A DNA stretch of 64,000 nt from Collinsella tanakaei (GTDB lineage: Bacteria > Actinomycetota > Coriobacteriia > Coriobacteriales > Coriobacteriaceae). The notes beneath the pieces were generated by a model. It saw nothing but the letters and a program-made list of their open reading frames with translations, was not told where the DNA came from and made no database searches. Below are positions 58,856 to 64,000 of this stretch, one piece after another (the stretch's first letter is position 1; each line of letters begins with the position of its first letter). The position numbers were made by a program, and so were the translations under genes. The stretch lies in the NCBI RefSeq assembly GCF_021531055.1, contig NZ_JADYTL010000005.1, positions 1-64,000 on the forward strand, read 5' to 3'.

Positions 58856-60079
58856 ATGGGTAAGCAGTTTGACGCCATTGTGTGCGACCTGTCGGCCTGG
58901 CAATACCGGTCGACTCCGCCAGCCATACGCAAGGCGATTCTCCCCACAGAGCTGGCACGCGAATCTATGCCGAAAAGCCCTGAGCTCTCGGCTTCCCTCC
59001 GCGTGCCGAGAAAGAACGCGCGCCGGCCCGACGCGCTCATCAGCTCAAGACTGCTTGGCGATTTGAAGGGCGTCTCGCTACCCGTCCATGTCATCACGGA
59101 TTCCTTGAAGACCAGGCTGGTCACGACCCTCGTCCATCCGCACCGCATGCGCATCGGCCTGATGGACTCCGAGCTTTACGACCTAGGAGGCGGACTTGCC
59201 GTGACCTCCCCCGAGGCAACGCTTCGGCATCTTGCAAGAACGCACACACTTGGCTTCGTCCTCGAGAAGATGCTCGAAGCGTGCGGTATCTACAGCGTGG
59301 TTCCCCAAACTGCGCGCGTTGCGGCGACGATCGGCCTCCTTGTCCAAGAAGGGCTGTTCGCCCGTAGCGCCATCGCGCGAATGCCCTCGATCAGCGCGTT
59401 TTACGATGAGGCCGGAAGCATCGTGTCCCACATAGATCGTGAAGGAAATCCTCTGGATTGGAAACCGGCGATCGACCGATCGGGAGTCATCACCAACCTA
59501 TGGAAGCGCCCGCAGCTCGTCTCGTTGGACAACCTGCGTGCACACACGAAAGCCGCCGCGCAGCCCCCCCGCGCGCGCGGCACCGCCCGCGCGCTTTGCG
59601 CCGCGCAGCAGGCCATGGAAGGATCAGGCTCCCCGCTCGAAAGCAAGGCTGCCATCATGCTCTTCACCGAACGATCCATCGGCGGCGAGCAGCTGACGGA
59701 CGTCAGGCTCAACCATACGATCGCCCTCACCGAGAAGGCACAAGCGCTCGCTCATCAAAAAACGTGCGTAGCGGATGCGCTCGACTCGCAGCACGAGCTG
59801 GTGTTCGAAGCGAACGGTGAGGCGTATCACGCCGACAGGCACGGTTTTACCGAGCAATCGGGCAGGAGGGCGGCACTTGAAACCATAGGCTACACGGTCA
59901 TGGACATCACGAATGATATGATCAACGATCTTGAGCGCTTCGACGCCTTCCTGACCTCGATAGAGATGCAGACAGGGATACACCTCCGCGATAAATCCGT
60001 GGCCTTCTTGGGACGAAGGGAAAAGCTTCATGGCGAGCTGTTCTCCCCGCACACGCTCCGTGCGGGAAAGCACCCGTAA
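58856..60079 (+). CDS. hypothetical protein with DUF559/Vsr-like endonuclease C-terminus
   Basis: 407 residues, between two repeat copies. No firm family. The C-terminal 110 residues (ELVFEANGEAYHADRHGFTEQSGRRAALETIGYTVMDIT) follow the pattern of DUF559/Vsr-like PD-(D/E)XK nucleases: acidic residue, Glu, His, Asp/Arg, then R-x-x-x-L-x-x-x-G-x-x-V. The middle (about 85-150: HPHRMRIGL, LAVTSPEATLRHLAR) resembles AbiEi-type or related regulator-nuclease proteins. The ATG at 58856 has no ribosome site; a TTG at 58835 also lacks one, so a leaderless start is possible. Likely accessory; activity is unproven. Confidence 0.6.
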   Translation: MGKQFDAIVCDLSAWQYRSTPPAIRKAILPTELARESMPKSPELSASLRVPRKNARRPDALISSRLLGDLKGVSLPVHVITDSLKTRLVTTLVHPHRMRIGLMDSELYDLGGGLAVTSPEATLRHLARTHTLGFVLEKMLEACGIYSVVPQTARVAATIGLLVQEGLFARSAIARMPSISAFYDEAGSIVSHIDREGNPLDWKPAIDRSGVITNLWKRPQLVSLDNLRAHTKAAAQPPRARGTARALCAAQQAMEGSGSPLESKAAIMLFTERSIGGEQLTDVRLNHTIALTEKAQALAHQKTCVADALDSQHELVFEANGEAYHADRHGFTEQSGRRAALETIGYTVMDITNDMINDLERFDAFLTSIEMQTGIHLRDKSVAFLGRREKLHGELFSPHTLRAGKHP

Positions 60080-60115
60080 AAACATGGAAGCAGCGCCTCC
60101 GAAACCGATAATCGC

Positions 60116-60240
60116 ATTTACGGTTCGGTTTCAGAGGATTATTCCGAGTAGACACACCGTTCTCGTCAATAAATGCGCAGGTCAGGGCATCGCACGTTTT
60201 TTGTCTACTCAGCGGGTTGCTCCAAAACCGAACCGTAAAC
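60116..60240 (+). repeat. palindromic repeat element, copy 5 of 5
   Basis: 125 bp with 15-bp perfect terminal inverted repeats (60117-60131/60225-60239). Strong inner pair GAGTAGAC/GTCTACTC and the GCAGGTCAGGGCA core. Sits between the endonuclease-like gene and the convergent transporter gene. Confidence 0.92.
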
Positions 60241-60261
60241 ACGCCGATTGGTTTTAGAGGC

Positions 60262-60311
60262 CGGCGGAGGCAGGAAGATCCCCGAAGACGAGGCCCGACA
60301 CGCCTCCGCCG
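60262..60311. other. long-loop inverted repeat after the Nramp-like gene
   Basis: Ten-bp arms CGGCGGAGGC/GCCTCCGCCG (60262-60271/60302-60311) around a 30-base loop, directly downstream of the transporter stop on the minus strand. No T-run follows, so terminator function is doubtful. Confidence 0.4.
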
Positions 60312-60320
60312 ACGACCCTC

Positions 60321-61562
60321 TCAGTAACCGAGGGCCTGCAGCGCGAACATCACGACGGTGAGGACCGTGATGATCACGATGGTCGCCCAGGTCAGCGCGT
60401 TCCAGACGCGCCCGTTGCGGTACTCGCCCATGATGTGGCGGTCCTTGGCGATAAACAGGAGGAACACGAGGAGCACCGGAAGCAGCACACCGTTGATGAC
60501 CTGCGCGCTCATCATGATCTGGAACAGGTTGACACCGGGCATGATGACCAACAGCGCCGACGCCACGATAACGGCGGTGATGATGCCGCGGTAGACCGGC
60601 GCCTCCTCCCAACTGCGGTCGGCTCCGCGCTCCCAACCGAACGCCTCGCAGATCGCGCTCGACGTGACGCCGGGCAGCACGCAGGCGGCAAGGAAGCTCG
60701 CCGCGACCAGGCCCGAGGCGAACAGGACCGTCGAGAACTTGCCGGCGATCGGCTCGAGCGCGAGCGCGGCGTCGGCGGCATCGGCAACCTGGACGCCCGC
60801 CGGGTAGAGCACCGCGCCGGTCGTCACGACGATGAACCATGCGACGGCGCAGGCGATCACCGATCCCGACGCGGTATCGATGCGCTGCAGGACGATACCG
60901 TCCTCGTCGATGTTCTTGTCCACGACGTTGTTCTGCGCCAGGAACACCATCCACGGGGCGATGGTGGTGCCGATGGTCGCCACCAGCAGGCTGACGTACT
61001 CCGGCTCGGCGACGATATGCGCCGACACCGTCGCCATGGCGACCTCGCCCCAATCGGGGCCGGCGAGAAACGCCGCCACCACGTAGGTCACGAAGACGCA
61101 GCTCACCATGAGCAGGATCTTCTCGATGCGCTGGAAACTGCCGGACATGGTGAGCAGCCAGATTGTCAGACCGACGAGCGGCACCGAAACCGTCGCGGGC
61201 ACGCCGAACAGGGCGAGACCGCTGGCGATGCCGGCGAATTCCGAGATGGTCACCGCCGTGTTGGCGATGAGCAGCGCCGCCATGGCGAGCGCGCTTTTAC
61301 GTATACCGAAGCGCTCACGGATGAGCGAGGCGAACCCCTTGCCCGTCACACAGCCGCAGCGGGCAGCCGTCTCCTGGACGACGATGAGCAACAACGCCAT
61401 GAGCGGCAGCATCCACAGCGTGCCGTAGCCGTAGCTCGCTCCGGCACTCGAGTAGGTGGCGATACCGCCGGCGTCGTTGCCCGACAGCGCCGCGAGCAGA
61501 CCGGGCCCCATGGCTCCAAGGACCGCGCCGACGGTCAGTTTTTCGCGATGTTCCTTCCGCAT
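60321..61562 (-). CDS. Nramp-related divalent metal transporter, likely magnesium type (NRMT-like)
   Basis: 413 residues, about 11 membrane helices, SLC11/Nramp fold. The first-helix metal motif DPGN reads DAGG here (Asp30 kept, Asn to Gly33). The sixth-helix MPH motif reads APW (Met to Ala203, His to Trp205). Loss of the Met and Asn while keeping the Asp is, from recall, the hallmark of Nramp-related magnesium transporters described in Eggerthella and Clostridium, rather than Mn/Fe Nramps. It begins 15 bases after an MgtE-like gene, which supports Mg2+ transport. Metal selectivity is inferred from motif changes and context. Confidence 0.85.
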   Translation of the reverse strand: MRKEHREKLTVGAVLGAMGPGLLAALSGNDAGGIATYSSAGASYGYGTLWMLPLMALLLIVVQETAARCGCVTGKGFASLIRERFGIRKSALAMAALLIANTAVTISEFAGIASGLALFGVPATVSVPLVGLTIWLLTMSGSFQRIEKILLMVSCVFVTYVVAAFLAGPDWGEVAMATVSAHIVAEPEYVSLLVATIGTTIAPWMVFLAQNNVVDKNIDEDGIVLQRIDTASGSVIACAVAWFIVVTTGAVLYPAGVQVADAADAALALEPIAGKFSTVLFASGLVAASFLAACVLPGVTSSAICEAFGWERGADRSWEEAPVYRGIITAVIVASALLVIMPGVNLFQIMMSAQVINGVLLPVLLVFLLFIAKDRHIMGEYRNGRVWNALTWATIVIITVLTVVMFALQALGY

Positions 61563-61577
61563 GATCGGCCCCGCAGC

Positions 61578-63473
61578 CTATGCCGCGATCGCGACGAGAG
61601 CGAGCACGGCGAGCACCGAGTACAGCGCGCATGCGATCAGCACCGCCGATACCGAAAGCGCCGTACCCGAGGTGTTGAGGTCGTGCTCGTCGCGCCAGAA
61701 CAGCACCTTGAGGTAGACGACCGACGTCGCGCAGGATACAAGCGATACCGCGGCGGCGCAGGCGAAGCACGACGCGAGCGCCGTGGCGGCCAAGGCGACC
61801 TCGCCGGCAACCGGCGCGGGCGCCTCGAACAGATGGATGGTCGCAAGCAGGTCGTCGGGATAGGCGGCGCCGAGCACGAGCTGACCGCACAGGTAGATCA
61901 CGAGTGCCAGCGCGATACCGATTACCAACATCTGCAAAAAGAAGCCGAGATACGGTTTATCCTGCTCGTCGTCCTCGTCGTACTCGAGGTAGTAGTTGCG
62001 CACGAACGACACGACGCGGTTGGCGGCAAGCAGCACCACGGGCATGACGCACATGGGGTACACGAACAGACCGGTCGCGACGCCTGCCGCCTCGAGCGCG
62101 GCGGCGATGACGCCGGAAGCGATCGCCCAGATGAGCAGCCAGTACTGACGGCGCGCGAACCACGAGAACGCATGGATCGACTCGCCGGCGCTGCCCTCGC
62201 CGGAACCGACACCGGCGATCTGCAGGTCCTCCTGGTGCTCCTCGGTCATGACCTCCATGGCGTCGTCGACCGTGACGATGCCCAGGATGTGGCGGTTCTC
62301 GTCGCAAACCGGCATCGCGGCGAGGTTGTACTTGGACATCTCCTCGGCGACGTCCTCCTGGTCCTCGTCGGGAGCGACCCAGACCACGTCGCGGTACGCG
62401 AGGCTGTTCAGGCGCGCATCGCGGTCGGCCACGATCAGCGTCCGCAGCGAGAGCACGCCGGTCAGCGCGCCCGTGGGATCGGTGGTGTACACGTAGTAGA
62501 CGCTCTCGAAGTCCTCGTCGAGACCGCGCAGGCCCTCGATCGCATCGGCGACGGTGGCGGTCGCCGGCAGCGCGACGAACTCCGAGGTCATGATACGACC
62601 GGCGGTGTTCTCCTCGTATCCCAGCAGGGTGCGGATCGCACGCTCCTCCTTGACGCCCATCAGGCGCAGGAGCTTCTCGGCCTTCTCGTAGTCGAGCTCG
62701 TCGATGAGCGCGGCGGCATCGTCGGGGTCCATGAGGGCGAGCATCGAGGACGCATCGCGGTCCGACAGGCCCTCGAGCATCTCGGCGACGAGCTCATCAT
62801 CGTCGAACTCCGAGATGGCCTCGGCCGCCTGAGCGGTGTCGAGCTGGGCGAACACCTCGCCGCGCAGGCGCGGATCGAGCTGCTCGATGATGTCGGCGAT
62901 GTCGGCGGGGTGCAGCTCGCCGAGCGTCTTGTGCGACACGGAGAGCTTGATGGTCTGCGTGGAGCGTTCGAGCAGGTCCATGTAGGACCACGCGATGATA
63001 TCCTCGGGCAGCGTCTTGCCCATGGCGCGGGCGACCTTGACCACCACATGCTCGAGCACCGGGTGCAGCGTGCGCAGCAGTCCGCGCATACCCACCTCGG
63101 CGCCGAGCAGGCGCAGCTGGTTCTCGCCGGAAGCGGAGAGCTTGATGTCGTTCACGCGGACGACCTTCATGCCCTGCGTGTCGACGATCTGCTTGTTCAT
63201 GATGTCGCGGGCGAGCAGGACCTCGTCGGGCTGCAGATACGAGAAGCGGATGTCGGTCGCGGGAACCTTCAGAAAGACCCCGTCGTCATCGATGCGCTCG
63301 ACGTACTTGCGCCATGAGATCATAAACGGCGTCTTGCCCGGCCCCTGGAAGGCCAAGGACGTCACATGGGGGAAGACCTCGCCGGTGGCGATGCCCAAGT
63401 CGTTGACGATGCCGATCTTCTCGCCGGTCGAATCGACGACAGGAAGCTTGAGCATCTCGGAAAGATAGTTCAT
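61578..63473 (-). CDS. MgtE-like protein with PRC, MgtE_N, CBS and an atypical membrane domain
   Basis: 631 residues. N-terminal PRC-barrel-like region (1-about 150), MgtE_N superhelical domain (about 180-290, LGELHPADIADIIEQLD, YEENTAGRIMTSEFV), a CBS pair (about 295-415), then about five membrane helices (440-631). Cytosolic MgtE domains sense Mg2+ and gate the channel. The membrane part lacks the GGN (PxxGGNAG-type) pore signature and is not a normal MgtE pore; the acidic loop YDEDDEQD sits inside it. Co-transcribed with the Nramp-like gene. It could be the sensor partner of that transporter or a divergent channel. Confidence 0.85.
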   Translation of the reverse strand: MNYLSEMLKLPVVDSTGEKIGIVNDLGIATGEVFPHVTSLAFQGPGKTPFMISWRKYVERIDDDGVFLKVPATDIRFSYLQPDEVLLARDIMNKQIVDTQGMKVVRVNDIKLSASGENQLRLLGAEVGMRGLLRTLHPVLEHVVVKVARAMGKTLPEDIIAWSYMDLLERSTQTIKLSVSHKTLGELHPADIADIIEQLDPRLRGEVFAQLDTAQAAEAISEFDDDELVAEMLEGLSDRDASSMLALMDPDDAAALIDELDYEKAEKLLRLMGVKEERAIRTLLGYEENTAGRIMTSEFVALPATATVADAIEGLRGLDEDFESVYYVYTTDPTGALTGVLSLRTLIVADRDARLNSLAYRDVVWVAPDEDQEDVAEEMSKYNLAAMPVCDENRHILGIVTVDDAMEVMTEEHQEDLQIAGVGSGEGSAGESIHAFSWFARRQYWLLIWAIASGVIAAALEAAGVATGLFVYPMCVMPVVLLAANRVVSFVRNYYLEYDEDDEQDKPYLGFFLQMLVIGIALALVIYLCGQLVLGAAYPDDLLATIHLFEAPAPVAGEVALAATALASCFACAAAVSLVSCATSVVYLKVLFWRDEHDLNTSGTALSVSAVLIACALYSVLAVLALVAIAA

Positions 63474-63533
63474 GGTGCTCCTTTGCGAAAGCTATGGCGA
63501 CGCCACCCCAGCGTGCGCCGGCAAAGGGCACCC

Positions 63534-63642
63534 GCAGGGGTCAGCTACTGTGTGGTCGAGGTTTGGGTTTCACCTGTATCCTTCTCTCGTGACCCTGCAA
63601 AATAAGAGCCCGACATCCGTCGAGCCCTCATATTCTATAGCA
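63534..63642 (-). promoter_or_regulatory. promoter and structured leader of the magnesium operon
   Basis: Extended -10 TGCTATAGA (complement of 63634-63642), then a 9-bp hairpin (about 63607-63628, with G-U pairs) and TTATTTT, then a long-range stem GCAGGGTCA/TGACCCCTGC (63590-63598/63534-63543) closing a 46-base region with GGTGAAACCC and ACAGTAGC. About 150 nt of leader before the MgtE-like start. The core faintly recalls a cobalamin-class fold, but no M-box or other known metal riboswitch consensus was matched. Confidence 0.45.
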
Positions 63643-63685
63643 TTTTCCGCGTCCCGGGGAAAGGGATGCGAAGCAGAACGAACCG

Positions 63686-63723
63686 AAAGCGCGGGAGACG
63701 GGCGCGCGACCCGTCCCCCGCGC
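63686..63723 (-). terminator. terminator of the deacetylase gene
   Basis: 14-bp stem with one G-T pair (63689-63702/63710-63723), seven-base loop, short TTTC tail on the minus strand. Confidence 0.7.
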
Positions 63724-63753
63724 ACGCGTCACATGTTCGATCCGCGGTACGGG

Positions 63754-64000
63754 CTAAGCCTCGGGCAGCACGGCGCTCTTCGGCATCTTGACGGTACCGT
63801 TGATGACATCCTCGGGGAAACGCCCGTCGAGCTCCATCAGCTCGGACACCGTGACCAGCTCGTAGCCGGCGTCCTGCAGCCCCTCGATGATGTCCGGCAG
63901 CGCCTCGATGTCCTGGGAGCGGTCCCCGCCGCCGTCGTGCATGAGCGCGATGGCACCGTTGAAAGCCTGCGACAGGACCGTATCGGTGATGGCGTCGGCC
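63754..64000 (-). CDS. polysaccharide deacetylase, C-terminal end (partial)
   Basis: About 81 C-terminal residues of a NodB-like deacetylase; the start lies beyond the window. The last catalytic-site motif ALMHDGGGDRSQ is visible, followed by the typical ALPDIIEGLQDAGYELVTVSELM. Likely acts on cell-wall or exported glycans. Confidence 0.85.
   Translation of the reverse strand, partial: ADAITDTVLSQAFNGAIALMHDGGGDRSQDIEALPDIIEGLQDAGYELVTVSELMELDGRFPEDVINGTVKMPKSAVLPEA

Noticed and set aside
60435-63317. A 960-codon open frame on the plus strand across the MgtE-like and Nramp-like genes
   Set aside because: Spans two genes and their gap on the opposite strand; composition is Asp/Arg/His-rich with no domain. 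Treated as a GC artefact.
63474-63642. M-box magnesium riboswitch
   Set aside because: Expected from context, but the conserved M-box segments were not found in the leader.

Overview
The window is high-GC actinobacterial DNA. The 16S rRNA gene at the left edge and the protein sequences point to the class Coriobacteriia, most likely the genus Collinsella or a close relative. This rests on recall of 16S and protein families, not on a search. Most genes, including the rRNA gene, lie on the minus strand, which suggests the replication origin lies to the right of the window.

Layout. 0-5 kb: 16S rRNA (minus), a phosphohexomutase, and a DtxR/MntR-type regulator coupled to a homocysteine methyltransferase. 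5-6.5 kb: an accessory patch with an MNT/HEPN toxin-antitoxin pair, whose antitoxin carries a RelB/DinJ-like DNA-binding domain, and a GNAT acetyltransferase bracketed by two identical 32-bp repeats. 6.5-10.5 kb: pepT, an LCP cell-wall ligase and murA. 10.5-17.5 kb: a complete F1Fo ATP synthase operon (atpI-B-E-F-H-A-G-D-C) with a clear promoter. 17.5-22.5 kb: tsaC-glpK-rpiB-upp with a terminator-like hairpin before upp, and a prmC with an acidic insertion. 22.7-26.6 kb: purN, purM, purF. 26.7-34 kb: a PF06541 membrane protein, moaE, and an ECF transporter operon (S, fused A-A', T) with a PHP phosphoesterase and an RpiR regulator. 34-41.8 kb: class B sortase, purE, carB and carA. 42-46.7 kb: pyridoxamine kinase, an anchored hypothetical protein, an ABC exporter and a NUDIX hydrolase. 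47-57 kb: purD, degV, purA, dnaB, rplI, a YybS-like protein, rpsR, ssb, rpsF, matching the block known from Firmicutes, then a DUF4013 protein. 57-64 kb: two tRNA-Ser genes, lemA, a possible endonuclease gene between two repeat copies, an Nramp-related transporter of the magnesium type paired with an MgtE-like protein, and the end of a polysaccharide deacetylase.

Functional themes are nucleotide synthesis (purN, M, F, E, D, A; carA, carB; upp), energy (ATP synthase), cell wall (murA, LCP, sortase), translation and replication proteins, and small accessory loci. The most unusual features are a family of five roughly 130-bp palindromic elements sharing a terminal inverted repeat, with covarying changes in one copy; the RelB-MntA fusion antitoxin; the MgtE-like/Nramp pair with a structured leader; and several housekeeping enzymes with lineage-specific extensions (PrmC, PurN, NUDIX, bL9, sortase).
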